NCBI RefSeq assembly: GCF_018785265.1
Contig: NZ_WQPK01000045.1
Coordinates: 281,680 to 345,679, forward strand
From: Collinsella aerofaciens
Lineage (GTDB): Bacteria; Actinomycetota; Coriobacteriia; Coriobacteriales; Coriobacteriaceae
Direction of reading: 5' to 3'
DNA: 64,000 bases
Shown piece after piece: positions 36,268 through 45,880 of this stretch. The position numbers and the translations under genes are program-made. The stretch's first letter is position 1, and every line of letters starts with the position of its first letter. Under the pieces are notes generated by a model, which worked only from the letters and a program-made list of their open reading frames with translations, did not search any database and was not told the origin of the DNA.

Positions 36268-36336
36268 GAAAAACTCCTTAGCAGGTTTGTCTAAAACAAG
36301 TGGTTTGAAGTGGCTGGTCGGCCCGCGCGTTGCGGG

Positions 36337-37461
36337 CTAGTTAGATCGCGGACTCAAACTATGCTGCGCTTCGAAGTCCTTCATGTACGAGGCCAGTGCC
36401 TGCGTGTCTTCCATGGTCACGGCGTTGTAGACGCTCGCGCGCATGCCGCCCACCAGGCGATGGCCCTTGACGTTTTGAATCTGGTGCTCGGCCGCGCCTG
36501 CGACAAAGGCCGCGTCGAGTTCGGCGTCGTCGGTGCGGAAGGTGACGTTGGCGATGGAGCGGCTGTCGGCCTGCGCGGTGCCATGGAACAGCTCGCTGTG
36601 CTCGAGCAGGTCGTAGAGCAGGTTGGCCTTGGCCCAGTTGCGTTCGGCCATGGCGGCAAGTCCGCCGGTCTCCTCGACCCACCGGAACACCTTGCCGCAC
36701 ACGTAGATGCCAAAGGTGTTGGGCGTGTTGAGCATGGAGCCCTTGGCGGCCTGGGTCTTAAGGTCCAGGTACTGCGGCGTCTGCGCAAAGGCGGGGCCAT
36801 CTGTGATGAGGTCGTCGCGCACGATGACCACGGTCACGCCCGCGGCGCCGGCGTTTTTCTGTGCGCCAGCGTAAATGAGCCCGTAGCGCTCAACGTCGAG
36901 CGGCTGCGACAGAAAGCAGCTCGAGACATCGGCTACCAGCGGTACGTCGCCGCAATCGGGCAGCTCGTGGTACATGGTGCCAAAGATGGTGTTGTTCTGG
37001 CAGATGTAGACGTAGTCGAGCCCATCGCCCTCGGCCTCGGCGGCAATGCGCGCGTTGACATCGGCCATACTGGGAATGCGGTCGAAGTTGGTGTCCTCGG
37101 AGCTCGCGAGCAGCACGGCCTCGCCGTACTTGGCGGCCTCCTTGTACGCCTTGTTGGCAAAGTTGCCCGTCACGACGTAGCCGGCGCGGCCGCGGTGCAT
37201 GAGGTTCATGGGGATACCCGCAAACTGCAGCGTGGCGCCGCCCTGCAAAAACAGGATACGGTAGTTGTCGGGAATGCTCAACAGGCGGCGCAGGGTTGCC
37301 TCGGCGTCGTCGATGATCTGCTGGTACATGCTAGATCGATGGCTCATCTCGAGCACGGACATGCCGCAACCGCGGTAGTCCATCATCTCGTCGGCAATCT
37401 CGGCGAGCACGCTTGCGGGCAGCGCGGCCGGGCCAGCTGAGAAGTTGTGCACACGTGCCAT
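36337..37461 (-). CDS. serC: Phosphoserine aminotransferase SerC
   Basis: 374 residues from the ATG at 37461 with AGGGGGAA upstream. It begins with the signature HNFSAGPAALP. The PLP-binding Lys is in YAGAQKNAGAAGVTVVIVRDD. It converts 3-phosphohydroxypyruvate, made by the SerA enzyme encoded next, to phosphoserine. Length and motif order match the family. The two genes form a serC-serA operon ending at the terminator near 35011. Confidence 0.96.
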   Translation of the reverse strand: MARVHNFSAGPAALPASVLAEIADEMMDYRGCGMSVLEMSHRSSMYQQIIDDAEATLRRLLSIPDNYRILFLQGGATLQFAGIPMNLMHRGRAGYVVTGNFANKAYKEAAKYGEAVLLASSEDTNFDRIPSMADVNARIAAEAEGDGLDYVYICQNNTIFGTMYHELPDCGDVPLVADVSSCFLSQPLDVERYGLIYAGAQKNAGAAGVTVVIVRDDLITDGPAFAQTPQYLDLKTQAAKGSMLNTPNTFGIYVCGKVFRWVEETGGLAAMAERNWAKANLLYDLLEHSELFHGTAQADSRSIANVTFRTDDAELDAAFVAGAAEHQIQNVKGHRLVGGMRASVYNAVTMEDTQALASYMKDFEAQHSLSPRSN

Positions 37462-37503
37462 CTTCTAGTTCCCCCTCGTAGTCGTTTGAACGTTCGGGAT
37501 ACT

Positions 37504-37884
37504 TTAGCACAGTGGAGCGCCAGGCGCGACCGTATCACGGTAAAACTCGACTGCGCCGCTATGATTTACAGGATGGTTACATGGGGGAGGGGCTTGGCTC
37601 GGGGCTAGCATCCGATCCGCCTCGGCCTTCGCTTGTTTCCAGGGGCGCACACGACCGTTGGTGAGGTCGTCGTAACCATGAGCGATGGAGCGCTGAATGC
37701 GATCTTCGCGCTCCTGAATGGCGGTTAGTGCGCGCGTCTGCTCGTCATAGGCCTCGGCATCCATGACGACAAGCGATGCGGACCCGTTTTTGGTTAGGTA
37801 GACGGGCTCTTTGGTCTTGTGGTAGCTCTCTGCAATAGCGCCAGAGTTGCGCTGCAGATCAGAAATAGGCTTTACGACAGGCAT
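37504..37884 (-). CDS. Phd/YefM-family antitoxin, apparently without its toxin
   Basis: 126 residues from the ATG at 37884, supported by AAGGAG upstream. The N-terminal 60 residues are Phd/YefM-like: MPVVKPISDLQRNSGAIAES, VYLTKNGSASLVVMDAEAY. The middle is helical and charged. The last 30 residues (from about APPPCNHPVN) look like read-through into non-family sequence, so the C-terminus may be degenerate. No RelE/Doc-type toxin frame follows before serC (37461). It may be a solitary or decayed antitoxin, or it may control an unlinked toxin. It lies divergent from, and 300 nt before, the BREX operon. Confidence 0.75.
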   Translation of the reverse strand: MPVVKPISDLQRNSGAIAESYHKTKEPVYLTKNGSASLVVMDAEAYDEQTRALTAIQEREDRIQRSIAHGYDDLTNGRVRPWKQAKAEADRMLAPSQAPPPCNHPVNHSGAVEFYRDTVAPGAPLC

Positions 37885-38086
37885 ATGAAACTCCTTACAT
37901 AGAATCATATGTAGAACTCTATGTTGAGTGTAGCGGAGGGTGGCGTTGTGCGTATGCGTGCCTGCATTCGTAAGCGCGGTTGTCTGGCAAGTGTGATTTG
38001 GGGCGACCTCGTTAAAGTTTCTAAGCTGCGAAAATGACCGTTAACCGGATTAAATTTTGTTGCTCAACATTTGACACTCTGGGCGT

Positions 38087-38113
38087 GGTAACTTTTTTAC
38101 CAACAGGTATGAT
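38087..38113 (+). promoter_or_regulatory. Possible promoter region of the BREX operon
   Basis: The 37885-38191 gap is AT-rich. It contains a small palindrome GGTAA-CTTTT-TTACC (38087-38101) directly before TATGAT (38108-38113), a near-consensus -10. A TTGACA is at 38071-38076, but it is too far from this -10 box. No brxR-type regulator gene is present. Tentative. Confidence 0.3.
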
Positions 38114-38191
38114 TATTGTCATGTGCGCCGCGCCTGCCTGCCGGGTTGCGGCGCACTTGTGACAGCCTTTGACACCCTTGGAGCGTGTACT

Positions 38192-38875
38192 GTGGATGTA
38201 ACCACAAAAAGCGTTCGGGGGGGGGTGCTCACCCGCGAGCAATTCCTCCCGCATGAGATGCGCATCGTTGCTGCCCTTCGTATGCAGGGCGCAAGCGACG
38301 AGCAGGTCATTGTACGCGTAAAGAGCGAGAACCTCTTTCAATATCCCACGGAGCGCATGGTCGCCAACCGCGCAACCGTGTGCCTTCGCCGCCTTGACGC
38401 CATGGTGCCCACGGACGCCGTATGCGCCGCGCGCGGCATCGACCCCAAAACCGCCGTCGAGGCTGCGTCATCCCTAACCAGGCTCATGGCATCCGGCACT
38501 CCCACGCAGGCGGACCAGGCCATCTTCTACAGCATGATCTGCCGCTACGATATCGTGCGCGAGCTCGTGCTCATCGAGGTAGGGGAGCGCCTACAAAACT
38601 TCGATTATGCCTTTACGGCGGTTGACCTCAACGCCTTTATGACACGCTTTACCACGGAGTATCCGGACGCGGCCCGCTGGACTGAGGCCACGGTCAAGCG
38701 CATTAAGGGCTCGCTCCGCCAGACGCTCCGCCATGCCGGCCTTATCAGCGAGGGCCAGGGCCCGGAGTCCGAGCGCCTGTCTGCGCTCTTCCTTGACCCC
38801 GATATTGAGCATGCCCTTCTGCGGCTTGGCGAACAGTCGCTTGTCGTTGCCCTTACAGGAAGGGCGGTAATCTAG
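38192..38875 (+). CDS. brxA: BREX protein BrxA (DUF1819)
   Basis: 227 residues from the GTG at 38192, chosen because GGAG lies eight nt upstream. A longer in-frame ATG at 38123 lacks a ribosome binding site. The BrxA core begins TREQFLPHEMRIVAALRMQG and continues with LFQYPTERMVANRA, QAIFYSMICRYDIVREL and TVKRIKGSLRQTLRHAG. BrxA is a small DNA-binding, NusB-like protein needed for type 1 BREX defence. Codons 9-12 include a run of nine G (38217-38225). A one-base slip there would shift the frame. A GTG at 38225, right after the run, is an alternative start that would avoid this. brxB starts one base after the stop. Confidence 0.88.
   Translation: MDVTTKSVRGGVLTREQFLPHEMRIVAALRMQGASDEQVIVRVKSENLFQYPTERMVANRATVCLRRLDAMVPTDAVCAARGIDPKTAVEAASSLTRLMASGTPTQADQAIFYSMICRYDIVRELVLIEVGERLQNFDYAFTAVDLNAFMTRFTTEYPDAARWTEATVKRIKGSLRQTLRHAGLISEGQGPESERLSALFLDPDIEHALLRLGEQSLVVALTGRAVI
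38217..38225 (+). repeat. Nine-G homopolymer tract near the start of brxA
   Basis: An uninterrupted G9 run inside the brxA reading frame if translation starts at 38192. Tracts of this length are prone to slipped-strand mispairing. Confidence 0.85.
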
Positions 38876-38876
38876 C

Positions 38877-39569
38877 ATGGCGCACATCAGCACCGCCGAC
38901 GGTCCCGCGATAACTCCGGCGACCGACATCACCGCCAACATCGGTATCCGCTCCCGCGACCGCGTCGTGGCAGCCCATTCCCATGCCAAACGCGCCCGCC
39001 AGGAGTTCGAGCGGCGCTCTCAGCTCCTCCGCGCATGTCTGAGCAACGAGGATTTTCTCTCCAACAAAGGCATCGGCAACGAGATTGGATTTCATACCTT
39101 CTGCTACGACCCGGCGCTCGAGTTTGAGGCCCGCGCGTTATTTGACACCCTGGCGCATGACTCCGCGGCTGGCAAGCTCCCCTGTGCGCTCAAGGTCGTA
39201 AACCTCTATGACGTTGTGCTGGCGATTCTTGATGACCTCGATGTTCTTGAAGCCATGCAAGAGCAAGAAACTGATTTTGGCTCAAAGGCAGTGCTCGATG
39301 ACGTGGTTGATTATTGCCAGCCTGATGTTGTCTCCGATGTGGTTTTGGACCTGACGCAACCACATGTACCGGGCGATGCGATTTTGCTCGTTGGGGTTGG
39401 CGAGGTTTACCCCTTTTTGAGAGTCCATAACCTGTTCGATTCAATGCAGTCTGACTTTTCTGATGTCCCCGTTATTGCGGCTTACCCCGGCACCTTTAAC
39501 GGTTCATCTGTCACCTTGTTTAACAGGCTTGCAGCAGAGAATTACTATCGCGCAATCGATATCTCTTAA
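38877..39569 (+). CDS. brxB: BREX protein BrxB (DUF1788)
   Basis: 230 residues, starting one base after brxA. DUF1788 character is seen in NKGIGNEIGFHTFCYDPALE, KLPCALKVVNLYDVVLAILDDLDVLEAM, and ILLVGVGEVYPFLRVHNLFD, followed by IAAYPGTFNGSSVTLFNRL. BrxB is a core type 1 BREX protein of unknown biochemical role that associates with PglZ in other systems. From about 39230 onward the base composition turns markedly AT-richer, while the protein family is unchanged. Confidence 0.88.
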   Translation: MAHISTADGPAITPATDITANIGIRSRDRVVAAHSHAKRARQEFERRSQLLRACLSNEDFLSNKGIGNEIGFHTFCYDPALEFEARALFDTLAHDSAAGKLPCALKVVNLYDVVLAILDDLDVLEAMQEQETDFGSKAVLDDVVDYCQPDVVSDVVLDLTQPHVPGDAILLVGVGEVYPFLRVHNLFDSMQSDFSDVPVIAAYPGTFNGSSVTLFNRLAAENYYRAIDIS

Positions 39570-39625
39570 GTGCGACTTTCCGCCCGCTTTGTTGACTGCC
39601 GTTCTCCAGCTTTAAGGAGTTTACA

Positions 39626-42600
39626 ATGGATAACACAACTGTTCGCAATCTCTTCGCGAAGGACATCAACCGTTCCATTAATGGTGTTGTTGTCGCTGAC
39701 GATGAGAAAGACGAGTCAATTAGGCAAGAGCTTAGCGAGTATGTGGTGACGCGCGAGCTGCAAGGTCACTTCGCAACTTTATTTAAAGCCTACGGCGATT
39801 CTCTGTATAACCCTACCAACAAAATGGGCGTATGGGTCAGCGGTTTTTATGGGTCCGGTAAGTCACACTTTCTTAAAATCTTGAGCTATTTGCTTGGGAA
39901 TCTCAATGTTGATGGGAAGCGCGCTATCTCTTTTTTTGATGGCAAGATTGCCGATCCGTTGGTGTTTGCTTCTATGGAGCACGCCTGTTCCGTTCCTACG
40001 CAAACCTTACTGTTCAATATCGACACCAAGGCGGGGTCGTGGAAGGGCGATAAGGCATCTGTTGCTGTTCTCTATGGATTCCAGCGCGTGTTTTATGAGG
40101 CGCGAGGGTTTTACGGCGTTAAGCCCAAGCTTGCTCAGCTTGAGGAGTACATCGATGAGATAGGTAAAACTCAAGAGTTTCGCGACGAATTTGAGCGTCT
40201 AACAAGAAATACATGGCTTGAAAATCGCAAGACCTATAGGTATAACAAGGCTTTTCGTAAGCTTCTTAAATCTGTTCTGGGCATGAGCGACGATGAAATT
40301 AGTGCATGGGTCTCTGCTCCTGATGACGAGCTTCTTCAGCCTGATGAATTTGCTCAAAAGGTTAAGGAGTACATTGACGCTCAGGCGGCTGCCAATGGTG
40401 GCGATTTTCGCTTGGTCTTCATGGTTGATGAGGTTGGCCAGTTTATTGCTAACGGCGGCAATTCGGATCGTCTGTTGAGTCTCCAGACGGTAGTCGAGGA
40501 ACTTGGATCAGTTTGTGGTGGCCGTGTTTGGGTGATGGTTTCGAGTCAAGAAGACATCTACAATCTCGGTTTACCGGGCGGGCTGGATACGAGCATGTTC
40601 TCTAAGATCTTGGGTCGATTTGATACTCGCCTTTCGCTTTCCAGCTCCAGCGCTGACGAGGTCATTCAGCGCCGTATTTTGGAGAAGACCGCACCGGCGG
40701 CCGATGCGCTTGCCCAACTCTATAAGCAGGACTCCGCGGTCCTCAAAAACAACTTCACATTTGAAGGCTCGCGCGCCGATCTTGCGGGCTATGCCAACGC
40801 CAAGGAGTTTGTCGCCAGCTACCCGTTTGTAGGCTATCAGTTCAAGCTGCTGCCCGACGTCATGACCGAGGTGCGCAAGCACGGCGTCAAGGCCAAACAC
40901 ATGTCCACGGGCGAGCGCTCCATGCTGAGCGCTTTCCAGGAGAGTGCTCAGGCTATCCAGCATGAGCAGACCGGCGCTCTCGTGCCCTTCTGGCGCTTCT
41001 TCGACACAATCTCTAAAGACCTGGAGCACGGCATCATTCAGGTCGTCGTCTGCGCGGAGCGCGCAGCTGAAAACGCAGAAGGTCTTGAGAGCTACGATGT
41101 TCGGGTGCTTAAGCTCCTGTACTTGATCCGCTACATCGGCTACGTTAAGGCCTCGGTCGAGAACATCTCCATCTTCATGATTGATAGCCTTGACGTGGAC
41201 AAGCGCGCCCTTAAGGACCGCGTCAAGGAATCCCTCGCCCGCTTGGAGCGCGAGAACTACGTTGCGCGCCAGGGTGATACCTACAGCTTCCTTACCGATG
41301 AGGAGCAGGAAATTGCACAGGAGATCGCGCAGACCCCGATCGACAACGCAAAGGTGATCGAGTCTATCAAGAAGCGCCTGTTCGAGAGCATCTACACTGC
41401 GCGCAAGCTCACCCGCGAGGCCAACGACTTCCCCTTTGACCGCTACGTGGATGGCTCGATTCATGGATCCAGCATGGGCGGTATGGAACTTTCCGTGGTG
41501 ACCATGGCCAGTGACTTGGGCTGCGCCGACGATGCCGAGTTAGCATTGAAATCTGTGGATAAAGCCATCGTGGCCTTGAGCGACGAGGTGGATTATTGGA
41601 CCCCACTCGTCAACGCCGCCAAGATTTGCATGTACGCCCAGACGCGCAACCTGCAGGAGTTACCGCCGAGCACCCGCCAGATTGTCGAGGCCAAAATGCG
41701 TGAGAAGGACTCTAACGAGAAAGAGGCTGACACCCTTTTGACCGAGGCGGTGCTTCATGCACGATGCGCCGTCAACGGGCGCATGGTTGAGGTCCGTGCC
41801 ACCAAGCCTGCGCAGGTCTTCGACCAGGTGCTCGCGCAGTTGTGCGACGTAATCTTTGGTAAGGCTGGCTATATCGGCGCGCCGGTCGAGGGCGATTCCG
41901 ATATCCGCTCCACGCTGGCGGGCAATATTCAAGCTGGGCTTGATGGCATGGACGCTGGGAATGCGCGCGCCCTCAAGGATGTCGAGGATTACCTCAGAGT
42001 GCAGCATCAGCGTCATTTGGATACCGCTATGGGTGATATTCAGCGCAAGTACCAGCAAAAGCCCTATGGCTGGCGCGAGGTCAATATCGCAAATGTGGTG
42101 GCGCAGCTTGTGGTTGAGCAACGCGCGCAAGTGCTGTTTGGCGGTCAGACGATCCAAGCCAACGACAATCGAATGGTGGCGTTCTTGCGCAAGGATGCCG
42201 ATAAGGTGCAGGTGCGTCTACGCGTGCGTATGAGTGACCGTTTGCTGCGCGATACGGGCGATCTTATGCGTGACCTGTTTGACCTTGATACCGTGCCCTC
42301 CGATGAGGATAAGCTCGTGGCCGAGCTTAAAGAGCGCCTTGAGAGCCTTCGTCAAGCCTGCCTCGATATGGCGCACGGCTTCTATACGGGCATCAAACCG
42401 CTCTATCCGTATCCTGGCGAGAGTGAGTGCGAGAAGATGCGCTCTGAGGTCGTCGACGTTCTTAAGGACCAGAGCGAGTCCGAGGCGTTCTTGACCACGT
42501 TTACCAAGCACGAGGACCGTTTGCTCGATGCCAAGGACGATTTTGACAAGGTGGTTGAGTTCTTCGAGTCCAACCAACGAACGGCATTTGACCACGCCAA

Positions 42601-43288
42601 GGATTTCTTGAGCCGCACCGAGGGTATCGAGTATGCCTCCGATGACATTCCCAGCGCGGTGGAGAACGTGGCAAAGGTGCGCGAGATCCTCAAAGATCCC
42701 AAGCCCTACGGCCGCATTAAAGACCTTCAACCGCTTATGGATCCCGTCGAGGACGACATTAAAAAGCTGCTGGGCATCCGCCGCAATGAGCTTTTGCATC
42801 GCATCGAGAGCGATCTGCAAGACTTGCAGGCACAAGCAGAGAGCCAAAAGGGCTTTGTCAAACAAGCCAAGGATGCCATAGCAGACGCCGGCACCAAATA
42901 CGAGTCGTTCAAAAACCGTGCCCACAGCGCTCAAAGCCTCAATGAGCTGAGCGTTGCCGCGACTAACTGGGGCAATTGGCTCAGCGCAGCAACCAACGGG
43001 ATGTACGACGCTGTGGATGCGGCCCGCATACGTATGGACAACGAGCGCCGCACCACCGAAGTCACGAGTACGGGTGAGGTGGTCAAGAAAATCTCCAACA
43101 AGGGCGTTGCGTCGTCAGCGCCCACGCCTGCGCCCGTGCCCCAGCGCAAGATCAAGACCGTGCGCCGAGCCGATCTGGTCAAGCCGAGTCGTCTCTTGTC
43201 CACAGAGGACGTGGAGCGCTATGTGGACGACTTGCGCTCCCGCCTTATGCAAGCACTCGCTGCAAACGACGAGATTCGTATCAACTAG
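39626..43288 (+). CDS. brxC: BREX ATPase BrxC (PglY-like)
   Basis: 1220 residues, in line with type 1 BrxC. The N-terminal ATPase has Walker A YGSGKSH (Gly76-His81, Lys79) and Walker B FMVDEVG (Asp268, Glu269). FYGSGKSHFLK and SRADLAGYANAKEFVASYPFV are hallmark BrxC segments. The C-terminal half is helical with coiled-coil stretches near 980-1120. BrxC is the large P-loop ATPase of the complex that modifies host DNA and blocks phage replication. The first 1 kb (to about 40640) is AT-richer than the rest, so the gene looks mosaic. The gap to pglX is 66 nt. Confidence 0.93.
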   Translation: MDNTTVRNLFAKDINRSINGVVVADDEKDESIRQELSEYVVTRELQGHFATLFKAYGDSLYNPTNKMGVWVSGFYGSGKSHFLKILSYLLGNLNVDGKRAISFFDGKIADPLVFASMEHACSVPTQTLLFNIDTKAGSWKGDKASVAVLYGFQRVFYEARGFYGVKPKLAQLEEYIDEIGKTQEFRDEFERLTRNTWLENRKTYRYNKAFRKLLKSVLGMSDDEISAWVSAPDDELLQPDEFAQKVKEYIDAQAAANGGDFRLVFMVDEVGQFIANGGNSDRLLSLQTVVEELGSVCGGRVWVMVSSQEDIYNLGLPGGLDTSMFSKILGRFDTRLSLSSSSADEVIQRRILEKTAPAADALAQLYKQDSAVLKNNFTFEGSRADLAGYANAKEFVASYPFVGYQFKLLPDVMTEVRKHGVKAKHMSTGERSMLSAFQESAQAIQHEQTGALVPFWRFFDTISKDLEHGIIQVVVCAERAAENAEGLESYDVRVLKLLYLIRYIGYVKASVENISIFMIDSLDVDKRALKDRVKESLARLERENYVARQGDTYSFLTDEEQEIAQEIAQTPIDNAKVIESIKKRLFESIYTARKLTREANDFPFDRYVDGSIHGSSMGGMELSVVTMASDLGCADDAELALKSVDKAIVALSDEVDYWTPLVNAAKICMYAQTRNLQELPPSTRQIVEAKMREKDSNEKEADTLLTEAVLHARCAVNGRMVEVRATKPAQVFDQVLAQLCDVIFGKAGYIGAPVEGDSDIRSTLAGNIQAGLDGMDAGNARALKDVEDYLRVQHQRHLDTAMGDIQRKYQQKPYGWREVNIANVVAQLVVEQRAQVLFGGQTIQANDNRMVAFLRKDADKVQVRLRVRMSDRLLRDTGDLMRDLFDLDTVPSDEDKLVAELKERLESLRQACLDMAHGFYTGIKPLYPYPGESECEKMRSEVVDVLKDQSESEAFLTTFTKHEDRLLDAKDDFDKVVEFFESNQRTAFDHAKDFLSRTEGIEYASDDIPSAVENVAKVREILKDPKPYGRIKDLQPLMDPVEDDIKKLLGIRRNELLHRIESDLQDLQAQAESQKGFVKQAKDAIADAGTKYESFKNRAHSAQSLNELSVAATNWGNWLSAATNGMYDAVDAARIRMDNERRTTEVTSTGEVVKKISNKGVASSAPTPAPVPQRKIKTVRRADLVKPSRLLSTEDVERYVDDLRSRLMQALAANDEIRIN

Positions 43289-43354
43289 CCCGCAGAGCCA
43301 CTGGCGCCAAAGCGCGCACCGGTGGCTTATGGCGTTTAGAAAGGCTCATCAACC

Positions 43355-45871
43355 ATGAACGATTCTGCTCTTAAGAGCTTCTGCACTTGGGCCCGCACGG
43401 AGCTCATCAAAGGCGTGGAGGCGCAGATGGTGCGCTACGGCATCACCGAACCTGCACCTGCGCCCACTGGATCCGAGACCGTCAACGGCCTGCCCCTAAG
43501 TCCGGCTGAGGTCGAGCAACGCGACGAACTGCTGCGCATGCAGGCAGGGGTGGGTCACGAGGCGCTGCGCGACCGTGCTGCCTACACCTGGTTCAACCGC
43601 ATCGTGGCCATTCGCTTCATGGATGCACGCGGATGGCTTCCCAGCCGTATGCGCATGCTAAGTCGTGCGGACGGCAGCCATGGCAGCGAGGCCGTGGAGA
43701 ACGCACTGGACGTGGAAATAACGACGGTCGATACCGATCGCATAGCCGAACTCAAGATGGCGGGCTTGGATGAACCGCTGTGGCGTTACCTGTTTGTGGC
43801 TCAGTGCGAGGAGCTTGCCGATTGCCTGCCAGGCGTCTTTGAACGCGTGGGCGGAGCCATGGAACTGCTGCTGCCCCAGGGCCTCATGATGTCCGATGGC
43901 GTGGTGGGCAAGCTCAACGCCGTCCTCGCTGACGAGGACTGGCGCGAGGGCGTGACCGTTCTGGGTTGGATGTATCAGTACTACAACGCTGACGTTAAAG
44001 ACGAGTTCTTCAAGTCCAAGCGCAAGGCAGCGGCGGAGGACATCGCGCCCGCCACGCAGCTCTTCACCCCCGAGTGGATCGTGCGCTATATGGTCGAGAA
44101 CTCGCTCGGCCGTCTGTGGATGCTCAACAATCCGGGGAGTTCGCTACGCGAGCGCATGGAGTATTACATCGAGCCCGATGCTGAGCACGAGGACTTCATC
44201 CGCATTTCGAGTCCCGAGGAGATAACCCTCTGCGACCCCGCATGCGGCTCGGGCCATATCTTGGTCTATGCGTTTGAGCTGCTCTTCCATATGTACGAGG
44301 AGCGCGGCTATCGTGAGCGCGAGATTCCCGAGCTCATTCTTACTAAAAACCTTGCAGGTATGGAAATCGATTCCCGCGCGGCACAGATCGCGGAGCTGGC
44401 GCTTGCCATGTGCGCCCGCGAGCACGACCGTCGCTTCTTTAGGCGTGGCGTTCGCGCCGACGTTACCGTGCTCTCGAGCATCCCGCTAGGGGAGGACGAG
44501 CTGCCGGGTAACAAGAAGCTCGCCGAGGAGCTGAGTCATTTGGGCGAGATCGGTTCGCTGCTCAATCCCTCAGAGGACGAGATCGACGAGCTCAAGGCTG
44601 CCGTCGCGAGTTGTTCCGATGACCTTTTTGCCGCTACGGCCAAAACTAAGCTCGAAAGCGCTGCCGCCATCTGCGAGAAGCTGTCCCGTCGTTTTATCTG
44701 CACCGTTGCGAATCCTCCGTATATGGGCAGCAGCAGCTTTAACCCCTTCATGTCCAAGTGGGTCAAGAAGAACTACCCCGACGTGAAGAGCGACCTGTTC
44801 TCCAGCTTTGTCGTTCGCATGTTCAATCTCGCCAAGGACCACGGCGAGTGCGGCGTCATGTCGCCTTTCGTCTGGATGTTCATCGGAAGCTATGAGAAGC
44901 TCCGCAACGAGATTATCGACAACAGAACGCTGACTTCGCTCATTCAGCTCGAGTACTCGGGCTTCGCCGGCGCGACCGTGCCCATCTGCACCTATACGTT
45001 CCACAACTCGTTCATCAAGGGCTACAAGGGCGGCTACGTGCGCCTTTCGGACTTCGTTGGTGCTGCCGTTCAGGCTCCGAAGGCCCTCGAAGCGATCCGA
45101 AACCCCGACTGCGGCTGGTTCTACCGCCGCGACGCCGAGACCTTCAAACAGATTCCCGGCACCCCCATTGCCTACTGGGCCAGTGATGCCCTTGTTGAAT
45201 CATTCTCAAAAGGAAAAAGGCTCGATGCTATTGCTACTCCGCGTCAGGGCTTGGCGACGAGTGATAATGGCCGCTTTTTGAGGAAATGGTGGGAAGTGGC
45301 GCCTTCCAACACATCGCGAGATTGCGGCGGCAGGTCCGAGGCAAAGCAGAGTGGTTCCCGCTGGTTCCCGATTATTCGGGGCGGCTCCTATCGAAAGTGG
45401 TGGGGTGACTACGACGAGGTGGTTAATTGGTTTGATGACGGTCGGGAGATGAAGGAAGCGATTCTGGCCAAGTATACTTATCTCTCTACACCTGATTTTG
45501 TAATCAAGAACCAGGGCGACTACTTCAAGCCTGCGGTTTCCTGGTCTAAAATTTCTTCCAGCCTTGCTTCCTTTAGGTTTGCGCCTCGAGGGATGCTATT
45601 TGAGGTAGCTGGTGCATGTCTTTTTGCGGAGCCGAACGAGCTTCGATACATCCAGGCTTTCTGCAACTGTTCCATTGCCGAAATTGATTTGGCGTTTATG
45701 TCGCCGACTCTAAACTTTGAGGTAGGCCAAATCGGTCAGTTGCCGATTATCCAAGATGAGGATGCCGAACCGACTGTCTGCTCACTCGTTGAAGACTCTC
45801 GCTCAATTTCAAAGGCGGACTACGATTCGTTTGAAACCTCCTGGGATTTTAAACGTAATCCTCTTGTCTAG
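43355..45871 (+). CDS. pglX: BREX adenine methyltransferase PglX, N-terminal part of a split gene
   Basis: 838 residues, whereas type 1 PglX is normally about 1200. The N6-adenine methyltransferase is complete: SAM motif CDPACGSGH (293-301), catalytic NPPY (453-456) in CTVANPPYMGSSS, and IRYMVENSLGRLW before it. The C-terminal part (about 612-838), where the target-recognition region is expected, is AT-rich and ends SFETSWDFKRNPLV, a point that lies inside a normal PglX. The missing C-terminal domain is encoded 1 kb downstream (46873-47841) after an unrelated gene. PglX methylates host sites, marking self. The two parts may still assemble, or the split may be an inactivation. Confidence 0.9.
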   Translation: MNDSALKSFCTWARTELIKGVEAQMVRYGITEPAPAPTGSETVNGLPLSPAEVEQRDELLRMQAGVGHEALRDRAAYTWFNRIVAIRFMDARGWLPSRMRMLSRADGSHGSEAVENALDVEITTVDTDRIAELKMAGLDEPLWRYLFVAQCEELADCLPGVFERVGGAMELLLPQGLMMSDGVVGKLNAVLADEDWREGVTVLGWMYQYYNADVKDEFFKSKRKAAAEDIAPATQLFTPEWIVRYMVENSLGRLWMLNNPGSSLRERMEYYIEPDAEHEDFIRISSPEEITLCDPACGSGHILVYAFELLFHMYEERGYREREIPELILTKNLAGMEIDSRAAQIAELALAMCAREHDRRFFRRGVRADVTVLSSIPLGEDELPGNKKLAEELSHLGEIGSLLNPSEDEIDELKAAVASCSDDLFAATAKTKLESAAAICEKLSRRFICTVANPPYMGSSSFNPFMSKWVKKNYPDVKSDLFSSFVVRMFNLAKDHGECGVMSPFVWMFIGSYEKLRNEIIDNRTLTSLIQLEYSGFAGATVPICTYTFHNSFIKGYKGGYVRLSDFVGAAVQAPKALEAIRNPDCGWFYRRDAETFKQIPGTPIAYWASDALVESFSKGKRLDAIATPRQGLATSDNGRFLRKWWEVAPSNTSRDCGGRSEAKQSGSRWFPIIRGGSYRKWWGDYDEVVNWFDDGREMKEAILAKYTYLSTPDFVIKNQGDYFKPAVSWSKISSSLASFRFAPRGMLFEVAGACLFAEPNELRYIQAFCNCSIAEIDLAFMSPTLNFEVGQIGQLPIIQDEDAEPTVCSLVEDSRSISKADYDSFETSWDFKRNPLV

Positions 45872-45880
45872 GTGATCGTC

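Noticed and set aside
38071..38113. TTGACA (38071) paired with TATGAT (38108) as a sigma-70 promoter
   Set aside because: The spacing is 31 nt, far beyond 16-18. Only the -10 and a small palindrome are kept as a tentative call.
38123..38191. An earlier ATG start for brxA
   Set aside because: No ribosome binding site precedes it and the added 23 residues do not resemble BrxA. GTG 38192 has GGAG at eight nt.
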